Below the pieces are notes generated by a model. The model saw only the letters and a program-made list of their open reading frames with translations, made no database searches and was not told where the DNA came from. From a virus: a stretch of 40,779 bases of DNA. The number at the start of each line of letters is the position of its first letter. The stretch's first letter is position 1. A program made the translations under genes and the position numbers. Shown piece after piece: positions 6,739-13,492 of the stretch. The stretch is from positions 1 to 40,779 of the IMG/VR virus record IMGVR_UViG_3300042319_003448; one strand, given 5' to 3'.

Positions 6739-7548
6739 TTAAATTACTTCAGGGAGAGAACTGTCCAGATTAGAGATTTTCAATACTCTTAATTTTTCGC
6801 CTTTCCGGAAGGCATTCCAGACAATGATCGTAGCCTGGAGTTTTTGAAGTGACGATAAAGAAATGGCCGATTTGGTTAGTTTCTCAAATAACAAGCGGAT
6901 AGGATCATCACCAGATACGTTTTCTAGTGATGCTAATCGTGTAAGAAACAGATCAGCGTCGGTACTTTTTGAAATGAGTAACCAATGAATAAAGGCCCAC
7001 TCCCCTACGTTAAAGACCTTTGCTACTTGTTTGTACGCCGCGCGCGCGCCAAACAAAATGTGTTCGTTTAAGTCGTTGGCTGCTACAAATTCGATGATTT
7101 CACGGTTTGTGATGGACACGCCTCTCACTTTAATATGCTTCGTTTTAAGCACATCAATATAACCGCCCTGGAATGCGATTATTTTGCGTGCCAATGCGGC
7201 TATATTATTCGCATTTTCACCGATGCCGCTGATGGTAAGTGCATCACCGGCAGAGCGCGACTTACCTGTGTCTATTACTTGTACCGTAGATTGATCGAGT
7301 CCGGTTACGACGTACATAAGGATTGTTGCCTTGCTTTCTAATACTGCGTTTAAGCGGTGTTGTCCGTCTATCAAATTGCCGGACACATCAAATTTTATTG
7401 TTTCACCGGTGCAGAGCCATTTCTGCTCTGTCATGTCTCGAGCGTAAGTTTTAACTAGTCGTTTTGAAATGGGTCTATTGCTTTTCAGGTTTTTGCCGAG
7501 CCAAGTGGTGGCCATTTCGGGCGTTATAGAAACTAAATTAATATTCAT
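6739..7548 (-). CDS. ParB/sulfiredoxin-fold protein
   Basis: A 269-residue protein whose N-terminal third carries the ParB N-terminal domain pattern: a strand (INLVSITPEMA), a helix with K.YARDM and the motif GNLIDGQHRLNAV (around residues 57-69). Proteins with this fold include plasmid and chromosome partition CTPases, nucleases and phage regulators of unknown role. The C-terminal two thirds are helical and not recognised; no clear ParB helix-turn-helix was found. It sits directly upstream of the primase-helicase in the early operon, so roles in replication control or iteron binding are plausible but not shown. Confidence 0.75.
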   Translation of the reverse strand: MNINLVSITPEMATTWLGKNLKSNRPISKRLVKTYARDMTEQKWLCTGETIKFDVSGNLIDGQHRLNAVLESKATILMYVVTGLDQSTVQVIDTGKSRSAGDALTISGIGENANNIAALARKIIAFQGGYIDVLKTKHIKVRGVSITNREIIEFVAANDLNEHILFGARAAYKQVAKVFNVGEWAFIHWLLISKSTDADLFLTRLASLENVSGDDPIRLLFEKLTKSAISLSSLQKLQATIIVWNAFRKGEKLRVLKISNLDSSLPEVI

Positions 7549-7618
7549 AATGATGGATAATTAAAAATGGATGGTAAAATTGTTAATACTCTTGCATGCT
7601 GCAAAGGACATAAGCGGG

Positions 7619-7813
7619 TTATACCTTTTCTGCTTTCAGTTTGTCGATGACTAACTGGAGGTCTGCTACTGCTCGTTCAAATGCCGCCTTGTGTTCTAGG
7701 TATGTATGTTTATCGTTTGTTGCGATGGCTAGTAATTCTGATTCACAACGATCTGCGGTAGAGTGCAGATCGGAAAGAGTGTCAAGGATTCGTTCACTTT
7801 GTATGTATGTCAT
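7619..7813 (-). CDS. Small helical early protein
   Basis: A 64-residue protein, not recognised. The start at 7813 (MTYIQSERIL) lies just after the TGA of the upstream gene; the longer open frame would overlap that gene by 37 bases. The sequence is a long amphipathic helix pattern (ERILDTLSDLHSTADRCESELLAI..., then AAFERAVADLQLVIDKLKAEKV), suggesting a helical hairpin or coiled coil. It contains an 8 bp perfect stem (7749-7772). Probably co-expressed with the next gene upstream. Confidence 0.55.
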   Translation of the reverse strand: MTYIQSERILDTLSDLHSTADRCESELLAIATNDKHTYLEHKAAFERAVADLQLVIDKLKAEKV

Positions 7814-7815
7814 AT

Positions 7816-8049
7816 CTATGGTATTTGGCGGCGCATGATCTCTGCTTCGCATAGTGAACTAAATCTGGTTGCGTATGCCAAATCTGATAAAAACAATTTT
7901 TTTTCATCATCACTCTGAGCCTCTTCGTGAGATTTCAGTCCGATACTCATTATTCGTTTTTGCAATCTTTGTTCGCTTAACAATTTATTCTTTGATAACT
8001 TTTTTAGTTCGGCGGCGTAATCCGCGCATCGTTGCTGGAAATGTGTCAT
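7816..8049 (-). CDS. Small helical early protein
   Basis: A 77-residue charged protein, not recognised. The start at 8049 (MTHFQQRCADYAAELKK) is preferred to 8073 because the extra residues are encoded by the T-rich leader. Nearly the whole chain is predicted helix by eye, with many Lys, Glu and Leu residues. It ends two bases before the ATG of the 64-residue gene, and both may form one complex. A duplicated leader region lies upstream (8059-8148). Confidence 0.55.
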   Translation of the reverse strand: MTHFQQRCADYAAELKKLSKNKLLSEQRLQKRIMSIGLKSHEEAQSDDEKKLFLSDLAYATRFSSLCEAEIMRRQIP

Positions 8050-8058
8050 TTTAAAAAT

Positions 8059-8148
8059 AAAAGTTGTGTGCACTACTGGGGGGAGTGTAGCGCGGTGAAT
8101 TAAAAAGTTGTGTGTGTAATCGACTTTTTATGTCGTGGGTGGGGGGAG
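8059..8148 (-). repeat. Duplicated leader words upstream of 8049
   Basis: AAAAGTTGTGTG occurs at 8059-8070 and 8103-8114, and TGGGGGGAG at 8077-8085 and 8140-8148, in the same order. The gap 8074-8220 has no gene. On the minus strand the words read as C6 runs and CACAACTTTT. It may be a partial duplication of a 5' leader or paired protein-binding sites. Nothing else was recognised in this gap beyond a short CGAC/GTCG hairpin. Confidence 0.45.
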
Positions 8149-8220
8149 ATTAAAAACGGCTCACGTAGTTGCTACGGTTGTTGCCTTACACTAAACTGTC
8201 GTATTAATTCCAAAATGTAC

Positions 8221-8373
8221 TTACTCTTCTGTGCTTTTATTGAGTGGATCCATTAGATGGAAGAACTCAAGCATTGCCACGCCGATAAAGGCCAATAACC
8301 ATGTTATAAAATAACTTGCGGCTATTGCTAAGGCGTATATTAGAAACCGTTGGTGAATGGTTGGCCAGTTCAT
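8221..8373 (-). CDS. 50-residue single-pass membrane protein
   Basis: A short open frame of 50 codons starting with an ATGA overlap (8370-8373) on the stop of the 433-residue membrane protein, which makes translational coupling likely. The protein begins MNWPTIHQRF, has one membrane segment (LIYALAIAASYFITWLLAFIG, residues 11-31) and a short polar tail ending in KSTEE. It may be a partner subunit of the larger membrane protein, or a small holin or antiholin-type protein; no family was recognised. Confidence 0.6.
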   Translation of the reverse strand: MNWPTIHQRFLIYALAIAASYFITWLLAFIGVAMLEFFHLMDPLNKSTEE

Positions 8374-9671
8374 GCTTTGTTGCCCTCCCTTGCGCGGTTG
8401 AATAGTAGTGTGTCTAATTCGCTGCTATCGTACGGGAATCCTTTTTGCTGTAATACTGGTAGTGCTGTGTTGTGTATGTACTCGTGCGCCTCTTTGTATA
8501 GGGTGTTACTGCACCACCCTACTCCGTGGAGGGTACTTACAATTGCCTGTAATGCTTTATGCATTCGGTCTGCAACTGTTTCCGTTTTAGCGTGCGGGTT
8601 ATTGAAGTTAGATGGCTCTCTTTTCAGTGCGTTGAGGTAATGACGAATTGCATCGTCTGCTTGTTGGCCGCACAATAGGCCGTTTCCCTGTGTCACAGGC
8701 TGTGACAACTGTGTCACAGGTGGAGGCTCTGTGGGTGGATGTGGGCGTTTGAAACCTATTTGGGTACGGCTATTAATAGGTGGGTTTTGATTTTCTGCGT
8801 TGGCTGTACTAAACTGCTTGTATCCAATATTTTGTTTTTCATCGCGCTGAGTAGGGGATTGGGTGCTAGTATTCATCCTTCCATCCAAAACCCTTTCGCA
8901 AAATGCGCATACGAATATTAAAATGATTTGGAGTGCTTCGAGCCATCCACCAATTGCCAGTGCAATACTCGCCGAGTGGGAATTGTTTTTATCATCAATG
9001 TTTCGCCCACGCTCAAAATCTGCCCTTTGCTGTGTTACGGCTTCTTTCTTTTGTTCTTGCAATATTGCAAGGCTTTGCTCGGCGGCGCGTACTGATTCAG
9101 GATCTTGATAGTAATATTTCTTTTTCCACTTCACCTTAGGTGCTTTGTTAATTCGCTCCTGTGTAGATGCAATTTGCTGATCAATATCCTGTGTAGATGT
9201 AGTAAATGCCTTTTCTGTACGTTCCTGTGCGCTCGTTTCCGCATATTTGGCAGCACCATTGGTGCTGTTATAAATAGATATTGCAAAAATTAGGAGACCG
9301 AATAGAGTAGTGCCTATCCACACACCGGTATTCCACGGTGTTGCAAATATGTAACGCCATCCTTGCATTAAAGGCATACGAACGGCCATAATGCCCAGTT
9401 TGTTTTTGCCAAACTCTACTAAAACCGTAATTACAATAGATGCTAAAAAAGCCGCCTCCCAAGGTAAAAATCTTTCGAGAAAAAGAACGTAAGAAAAAAA
9501 ACACATGACTCCTGTGAATATCAGGGTAAGCCAAAGAAACCGTTTTGAGTATCGCAGTATTTCATCTGCGAAAGTACCAGGATCACGTAATTTGTGAATC
9601 CTTTCAATTCGGGCATTCATGCCTGCGTCTGGTTGTTGAGAAAACCAAGGACGATTTTGATTAGTTGCCAT
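8370..9671 (-). CDS. Multi-pass membrane protein with coiled coil
   Basis: A 433-residue protein, not recognised. Three membrane segments lie near residues 43-66, 73-93 and 115-137, followed by a polar, helical, Gln/Glu-rich stretch (about 145-225, QDIDQQIASTQERIN, EQSLAILQEQKKEAV) likely to be a coiled coil, then a fourth membrane segment (around 232-255, IALAIGGWLEALQIILIFVCAFC) and a long soluble tail. The tail contains a duplicated PVTQ motif encoded by two copies of CTGTGTCACAGG (8691-8720 region). The topology recalls phage or mobile-element membrane proteins that sense or block other elements, but no function can be assigned. The gene is early and has a highly structured upstream region. 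Confidence 0.7.
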   Translation of the reverse strand: MATNQNRPWFSQQPDAGMNARIERIHKLRDPGTFADEILRYSKRFLWLTLIFTGVMCFFSYVLFLERFLPWEAAFLASIVITVLVEFGKNKLGIMAVRMPLMQGWRYIFATPWNTGVWIGTTLFGLLIFAISIYNSTNGAAKYAETSAQERTEKAFTTSTQDIDQQIASTQERINKAPKVKWKKKYYYQDPESVRAAEQSLAILQEQKKEAVTQQRADFERGRNIDDKNNSHSASIALAIGGWLEALQIILIFVCAFCERVLDGRMNTSTQSPTQRDEKQNIGYKQFSTANAENQNPPINSRTQIGFKRPHPPTEPPPVTQLSQPVTQGNGLLCGQQADDAIRHYLNALKREPSNFNNPHAKTETVADRMHKALQAIVSTLHGVGWCSNTLYKEAHEYIHNTALPVLQQKGFPYDSSELDTLLFNRAREGNKA

Positions 9672-9710
9672 TTTAAAAATGTTTAAAAAAAAGTGAAAAA
9701 TGTGTTAAAA

Positions 9711-9820
9711 ACGGGACAATTCCCGTATTTTTGTGGCGAGTAAAGCAGGGTGGTTAGTTGCCAGCCCTAACTTTACTCGCTGGGATCAATGGTGCGCGCC
9801 ATTGGTCCCTATTTTTTTTT
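9711..9820 (+). ncRNA. Candidate plus-strand small RNA with terminator
   Basis: In the gap 9672-9823 the plus strand shows TATTTTTG (9726-9733, perfect match to the Bacteroidota -7 box TAnnTTTG), then a 10 bp stem GCGAGTAAAG/CTTTACTCGC (9736-9745, 9771-9780) with a pairable inner part, then GGGATCAATGG/CCATTGGTCCC (9782-9809, one G-U) followed by nine T (9812-9820). That is a full intrinsic terminator in the plus direction with no plus-strand protein gene to serve. A transcript of roughly 80 bases starting near 9740 would fit. No good -33 element is seen. A simpler alternative is that the stems belong to the leader of the minus-strand gene at 9671. Confidence 0.45.
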
Positions 9821-9823
9821 GGG

Positions 9824-10081
9824 TTACAATAATTCGTGTGTGATTGAAATATCCCTTGAATTAAAGTACTTCCTTTGGATTAGTTCTTTGATGGATTCTT
9901 TTGTGGCCTCTATGTTGCCCGCTATAATAGCCGAGTAACCTGTTATTTTTACTTCCTCTTCCTTTACAAACTTGGCTTCGGGTGTTCTAAATCCTAATGC
10001 GTGCAAAGCGTGCTGGACTTGTTGGCTATCTTCCCAAAGGGTTTTGGAGTAAGTGAATTTTATTGTGAATTGTACATTCAT
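9824..10081 (-). CDS. Small hypothetical early protein
   Basis: An 85-residue protein, not recognised. The start at 10081 (MNVQFTIKFTYSKTL) is preferred because upstream codons read through the A-rich tract behind a strong leader hairpin. The pattern is an alpha/beta fold: strand (VQFTIKFTYS), helix (WEDSQQVQHALHALG), strands (EVKITGYSAIIAG), helix (TKESIKELIQRKYF). It is the second leftward gene after the Cro-like regulator, so it is likely expressed early. Confidence 0.6.
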   Translation of the reverse strand: MNVQFTIKFTYSKTLWEDSQQVQHALHALGFRTPEAKFVKEEEVKITGYSAIIAGNIEATKESIKELIQRKYFNSRDISITHELL

Positions 10082-10099
10082 TTTGATAGTGTTTTTTTT

Positions 10100-10148
10100 G
10101 GGATAAGAGCCGCCCAAAACTCGTTTGTTTCGGGCGGGGGTTTATCCC
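10100..10148 (-). promoter_or_regulatory. Nested leader hairpin ahead of the 9824-10081 gene
   Basis: GGGATAA (10100-10106) pairs with TTATCCC (10142-10148), and inside it CCGCCC (10110-10115) pairs with GGGCGG (10132-10137). On the minus strand the fold ends 18 bases before the ATG at 10081, with an A-rich spacer. Such a stable leader could protect the 5' end or regulate translation. It lacks a T tract in the leftward direction, so it is not a terminator there. Confidence 0.5.
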
Positions 10149-10171
10149 GTATATAACCTCATGAAAAGTGG

Positions 10172-10447
10172 CTAAATTTGTGTGGCTAATTCTTTCGCTC
10201 TAATCCTAAGCCTTTCTTGTTGCTCGGCGATTTCATCTAGTTCATTTGAAATCGCTTCGGTCTTAAGTTTTAAATGTTCCTTTGCGGCATCTATAACCGC
10301 CTTCATAGAGCGGCCTTGGGTTTTTCCGTTCAGTACGTTAGTGACAGTGTTACGATGAACACCAGCCATTTCTGCTATCTGAATGCGGTCGCCATAGTCG
10401 TTACCGAGTTCCCTTTTAATTTTTTCTAAAATCTCTGTAAGTTGCAT
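10172..10447 (-). CDS. Cro-like helix-turn-helix regulator
   Basis: A 91-residue protein with an N-terminal XRE-type helix-turn-helix (about residues 18-50; RIQIAEMAGVHRNTVTNVLNGK, recognition helix around HRNTVTNVL), followed by a charged helix that may dimerise (DEIAEQQERLRIRAKEL). It is transcribed leftward, divergent from the repressor at 10559, as cro is from cI. It would bind the shared operator region and favour the lytic programme or start early transcription; it could also act as an excisionase-type accessory protein. The start at 10447 is the only sensible Met. Confidence 0.8.
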   Translation of the reverse strand: MQLTEILEKIKRELGNDYGDRIQIAEMAGVHRNTVTNVLNGKTQGRSMKAVIDAAKEHLKLKTEAISNELDEIAEQQERLRIRAKELATQI

Positions 10448-10476
10448 AAATTATCTACTTTTGTGCGTTGCTTGTG

Positions 10477-10550
10477 CAAAGGTATGTCAGATGAAATAAT
10501 CCTGCAACTTTTTTGACATCTTTTTTTAAAAAAAATATTTCATTTGACAT
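10477..10550. promoter_or_regulatory. Divergent immunity switch: promoters and operators
   Basis: Leftward promoter: on the minus strand TACCTTTG (plus 10477-10484), a perfect TAnnTTTG box, with a TTG 20 bases upstream (plus 10505-10507). Rightward candidate: TTTG (10512-10515), 23 bases, then TTCATTTG (10539-10546), seven of eight matches. Operator-like words: ATGTCAGATGAAAT (10484-10497) is the inverse, with one change, of ATTTCATTTGACAT (10537-10550), and TTTGACAT occurs at 10512-10519 and 10543-10550. These sites overlap both promoters, as expected for a repressor/Cro switch. Confidence 0.65.
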
Positions 10551-10558
10551 AAAGCGTT

Positions 10559-10984
10559 ATGGATCAAATAATTACAAATTCTCATCCCGGTGAAAGATTG
10601 GAAGAGATTAGGCTGCATTTTGGATTTACTCAAAAAGAGTTTACTCTTTTATTTGAAGGAAATCAGGGTAACTATTCTAATATTATTTCAGGGAAACGGC
10701 CATTGCCTGAAATATGGATATACAAACTGAAAGAAAAATATGTCAATTTAAATGAAGAGTGGGTTTTCACTGGGGAAGGGACGATGTTTAATGAATCAGG
10801 TAATAAGGGTAAGTATGATTTATTAGAAAGTGTGGACTATTACAAGGTGGGAGAACCTGAACTTTTATCTGAAGCAATGAAAAAATTAAGCCTTCCCGAA
10901 CTTCAAAGGATGGTGCTGCGGCTGGTGTATCGGGTTGAGGAGTTGGAGCGGAGGGTTAGGCAACTAGAAGGTGTCACTAAATAA
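10559..10984 (+). CDS. XRE-family phage repressor
   Basis: A 141-residue protein with an N-terminal helix-turn-helix (residues about 10-65; GERLEEIRLHFGFTQKEF, then GNYSNIISGKRPLP). The phrase NEEWVFTGEGTMF is typical of Bacteroidota XRE repressors. The C-terminus is a charged helix rich in Glu, Arg and Leu (about residues 110-138), probably a coiled coil for oligomerisation. No S24/LexA peptidase domain is present, so induction must work by some other route than RecA-aided self-cleavage. It is divergent from the Cro-like gene and followed after nine bases by a secreted-protein gene. It likely maintains lysogeny. Confidence 0.82.
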   Translation: MDQIITNSHPGERLEEIRLHFGFTQKEFTLLFEGNQGNYSNIISGKRPLPEIWIYKLKEKYVNLNEEWVFTGEGTMFNESGNKGKYDLLESVDYYKVGEPELLSEAMKKLSLPELQRMVLRLVYRVEELERRVRQLEGVTK

Positions 10985-10993
10985 CTTAACAAT

Positions 10994-11344
10994 ATGAGAA
11001 AGTTTTTTTTATTAATACTTGTGCTGAGCACACTAGGAGTAAATGGTCAAATCGTAGATGGAGTTGACATCTGGAAGGATTCCACTGTGCAGTATATCCA
11101 AATTGTTGGGTCATCTGGACTGCTGAACCGGAAGGTTGTGATCTCGGTGGATTATGGCCAGAAGGTAGACTGGGGTACTGATTCCCGTATGGAGGATGAG
11201 AACGGGAAGATTATTAAATTGAATAGCCTTATTCATGCTTTGAACTATTTCTATGCGAAAGGGTGGGATTTTGTTACGGCTTATACCGTTACAGTGGGCA
11301 ATTCTAATGTGTACCACTACACGCTGAGGAGGGCGGGGAAGTAG
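10994..11344 (+). CDS. Secreted protein co-transcribed with the repressor
   Basis: A 116-residue protein with a clear Sec signal peptide (MRKFFLLILVLSTLGVNG, cleavage before Gln19 likely). The rest matches a pattern I recall from small Bacteroidota exported proteins: KVVISVDYGQ, then ALNYFYAKGWDFVTAYTVTVGN-NVYHYTLRR at the C-terminus. The function of that family is unknown to me. Because it sits nine bases behind the repressor on the plus strand, it is probably made in the lysogen and placed in the periplasm, making it a candidate for superinfection exclusion or lysogenic conversion. That role is inference from position only. Confidence 0.7.
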   Translation: MRKFFLLILVLSTLGVNGQIVDGVDIWKDSTVQYIQIVGSSGLLNRKVVISVDYGQKVDWGTDSRMEDENGKIIKLNSLIHALNYFYAKGWDFVTAYTVTVGNSNVYHYTLRRAGK

Positions 11345-11356
11345 GGTCTTTGCTTT

Positions 11357-11539
11357 TTTTGACACTGTTTTGACACTACTGTTTTTGACGGTGGTGTAAG
11401 TTGTTGATTGTTAGGGGGTTGTTGTGTGGGGTTCTGGTATCGCCAGCTCCACGGGACGAAAATGAACCTCACTTAACTAATTGAAAATCAATCAACAGCA
11501 GGAATATTTTTGACACTATTTTGACACTAAATTGTCACT
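11357..11539 (+). other. Candidate attP with ssrA-type core and arm sites
   Basis: The gap before the integrase holds CGCCAGCTCCAC (11441-11452), which equals the conserved 3' end of tmRNA genes (ssrA). It is preceded by GGTTC (11430-11434) at exactly the six-base spacing found in the T-arm of ssrA. On each side are 11-base-spaced direct repeats TTTTGACACT: 11357-11366 and 11368-11377 on the left, 11508-11517 and 11519-11528 on the right, with partial copies at 11383 and 11532. An inverted pair TGTTGATTG/CAATCAACA (11402-11410, 11489-11497) flanks the core. Core plus symmetric arm repeats next to int is the layout of tyrosine-integrase attP sites; integration into host ssrA is inferred. Confidence 0.75.
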
Positions 11540-12715
11540 ATGCAAAAATTGAACTATCGGTTTACGCTTCGCCGTGACCAACCTGCTAAAGACGGATCGT
11601 GCAAACTTGTATTAGTTTGCACGATCAACGGTGACCGGCTAAGGATGTCGGTCGGTATGAGTGTGCACCCCAACAATTTTGACGAAGTAAAAATGCAGAT
11701 GCGGAGCAAGGGCGACCTCGACCACGCAAAACAGGTGAATACCTATCTGCTAAAAATACGCAGGAAAGTAGATGAGATTTTTTTCGACCACCTGAATACC
11801 GATACCATTTTGACGGTAAAGAAATTTGAGGAGGCGTTTAGTCGTAAAGCTGCCAGCGGTGATTTCCTTACATTTATGCAAAACGAAATGGACGCGGCGA
11901 AGGATAGCCAAGCACCCGGCACTATAAAGGCGTGGAATAGCACTTATAACCACTTGCGTACCTGTTTTACAAAAATTCCCTATGCTGATATTTGCCTCGA
12001 TCTTGTAAAAAAGTTTGATTCTTACTTGAAAAAAAAGAAGTTCGAGAGTGCCTACATTGCAAAAAACCATTCGTTCCTGCGTAAATATATCTTACTTGCA
12101 AACAAAAAAGGCAAAAAAGTACCGAACCCTTACACAGAATTTAAGGTGGTGATCCAGCAAAAAGAGCGTGAGTTCCTTAATGCTAAGGAGGTGCAAGGCT
12201 TGCGGGAGTTGTACAATAAAAAGGAATTGCCCGCACACTTGCAAAGGGCTTTACGGCACTTCCTATTCCAGATCGGGACTTCGCTGAGGTATAGCGATTT
12301 GGCGGCTATGACTAAGGAAAATGTAATTAATAACATGCTTGTGTTTTGCCCGATTAAAACCCAAAAACATGGGAAACTGGTAAAATGCCCCTTATCGGAT
12401 ATGGCAAAAAGCATGCTGGATGATTCCGAAAGTGTAACGGATAAACTGTTTTCTGTCTATGCAGAGCAAACAATGAACCGATGGTTAAAGGATATTGCCG
12501 CTTTTGCGGGGATTTCTAAGAAACTTACTACACACTTGGGGCGGCATAGTTACGGGTATCTGTTTATTGCGGCGGGTGGACAGGTGGAAGTGTTGCAAAA
12601 GATCATGGGTCACTCGGATATTAAAACGACGATGATCTATACACACATAGATACCAGGCAGATTACGGAGGGGGTGGATAGGATTAATAGTTTCCTTTCG
12701 GTGGTGGCTGAATGA
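11540..12715 (+). CDS. int: Tyrosine integrase
   Basis: A 391-residue tyrosine recombinase of the Bacteroidota phage type: an N-terminal arm-binding-like domain (residues 1-100), a SAM-like core-binding domain (about 105-205) and a C-terminal catalytic domain. Catalytic residues are visible: R250 (GTSLRYSDL), a Lys around 274-277, H332-x-x-R335 (THLGRHSYG), H358 (MGHSDIKTT) and the nucleophile Y367 (MIYTHI). It would recombine the attP immediately upstream with a host site, probably ssrA. A perfect 13 bp hairpin lies inside codons about 19-29. The gene ends at a strong terminator facing the accessory island. Confidence 0.95.
   Translation: MQKLNYRFTLRRDQPAKDGSCKLVLVCTINGDRLRMSVGMSVHPNNFDEVKMQMRSKGDLDHAKQVNTYLLKIRRKVDEIFFDHLNTDTILTVKKFEEAFSRKAASGDFLTFMQNEMDAAKDSQAPGTIKAWNSTYNHLRTCFTKIPYADICLDLVKKFDSYLKKKKFESAYIAKNHSFLRKYILLANKKGKKVPNPYTEFKVVIQQKEREFLNAKEVQGLRELYNKKELPAHLQRALRHFLFQIGTSLRYSDLAAMTKENVINNMLVFCPIKTQKHGKLVKCPLSDMAKSMLDDSESVTDKLFSVYAEQTMNRWLKDIAAFAGISKKLTTHLGRHSYGYLFIAAGGQVEVLQKIMGHSDIKTTMIYTHIDTRQITEGVDRINSFLSVVAE
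11595..11626 (+). repeat. Perfect 13 bp inverted repeat inside int
   Basis: GATCGTGCAAACT (11595-11607) and AGTTTGCACGATC (11614-11626) are exact inverse copies with a six-base loop, 55 bases into the integrase gene. The encoded residues (SCKLVLVCTI) fit the normal N-terminal strand of such integrases, so the repeat is not an insertion that breaks the protein. It may regulate int translation or mRNA stability, or have arisen by template switching. Confidence 0.85.
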
Positions 12716-12716
12716 A

Positions 12717-12757
12717 AACGCCCCGGACGGTTGCTGATCGTCCGGGGCGTTTTTTTA
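12717..12757. terminator. Bidirectional terminator between int and accessory island
   Basis: AACGCCCCGGACG (12717-12729) and CGTCCGGGGCGTT (12739-12751) form a perfect 13 bp GC-rich stem with a nine-base loop, followed by T on the plus strand (12750-12757) and a shorter T run (plus-strand AAAA, 12715-12718) on the minus strand. It lies between the stop codons of two convergent genes and should end int transcription from the left and, less strongly, the island operon from the right. Confidence 0.9.
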
Positions 12758-13177
12758 TTCGGGTATTTTTGATTCCCAAAAAGTTATGTGGGCGCGGAGT
12801 TCGTCCCACTGCTTGGATAGTAAGGAGTGCAAAGATTTTTCTTCCTCCGTCCAAGCCTCGTCTGCTTCCATACCGTTTGCATCGCGGCGATGCTCGAGCA
12901 TTTGTGTAGCGAAGGAATTGGCGTTGTAAACGACCCGGCACATGTCTGTGCCGGGTGTTTCCCATTGCTGCCATTTTTTGCCGTCCCATTTGCCTAAATA
13001 GGGTAGCATGATTTCCATGCCTTTGTGACAAATAAATGATTTTTTTTGTTTTTTTAGCATTTGGTTTGTCTCGCTGTCAACTCTGAATTTAACAATAGAT
13101 TCTTTGTTTGTTTCAGGGGCTGGATTAGATTGGCGACCTGCGTTTTCACGCTGGCCACCGTGTGTGTTTTTCTTCAT
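12755..13177 (-). CDS. Accessory protein with GGxRxxAGR motif
   Basis: A 140-residue protein. The start at 13177 (MKKNTHGGQRENAGRQ) is chosen because GGxRxxAGR near the N-terminus is a common opening of small phage and plasmid DNA-binding-like proteins, and the longer frame would overlap the upstream gene. After a Pro/Asn linker comes ESIVKFRVDSETNQML (residues about 26-41), which resembles a ribbon-helix-helix strand and helix. The rest, with several Trp residues and a charged end, is not recognised. It is the last gene of the terminator-bounded island. Confidence 0.6.
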   Translation of the reverse strand: MKKNTHGGQRENAGRQSNPAPETNKESIVKFRVDSETNQMLKKQKKSFICHKGMEIMLPYLGKWDGKKWQQWETPGTDMCRVVYNANSFATQMLEHRRDANGMEADEAWTEEEKSLHSLLSKQWDELRAHITFWESKIPE

Positions 13178-13182
13178 AAAAA

Positions 13183-13440
13183 TTAAGGATTTGGGAAAAT
13201 ATATGTACCGCAGTTGCCACAAGGATACTGATCTTCAAATTCTTCCTGATCGGAAAGGTATTTTTGATCTCCTCTATTAGGGTTCAAATAACCACAATTT
13301 TCACAAGGGAAAAAGAAATCGTGATCTACTCCGTTTGAATTTAATACTTTTATTATTGTCTGCATTGTTTGCATATCTGCTTCTAAGGGCAGGTCATTGG
13401 CTTTTGCAAATTGTTTATATATTTCTTGTATGTTGCTCAT
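13183..13440 (-). CDS. Small zinc-ribbon-like accessory protein
   Basis: An 85-residue protein with a helical N-terminal half and two PCxNCG motifs (PCENCGYLNP around 45-54 and PCGNCGTYIF near 73-82), two C-x2-C pairs that would bind one zinc ion. Zinc ribbons of this form bind nucleic acids or proteins. It ends five bases before the next gene of the same operon. No family was recognised; it may be a regulator or an inhibitor. Confidence 0.6.
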   Translation of the reverse strand: MSNIQEIYKQFAKANDLPLEADMQTMQTIIKVLNSNGVDHDFFFPCENCGYLNPNRGDQKYLSDQEEFEDQYPCGNCGTYIFPNP

Positions 13441-13492
13441 ATCTGATTTAAGGTTTCAGTAAGTAAATCGATTTTTTGTGATAACTTTTGTT

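Noticed and set aside
8077-8148. G-quadruplex in the G6 words
   Set aside because: Only two long G runs are present, too far apart for a usual four-tract quadruplex.
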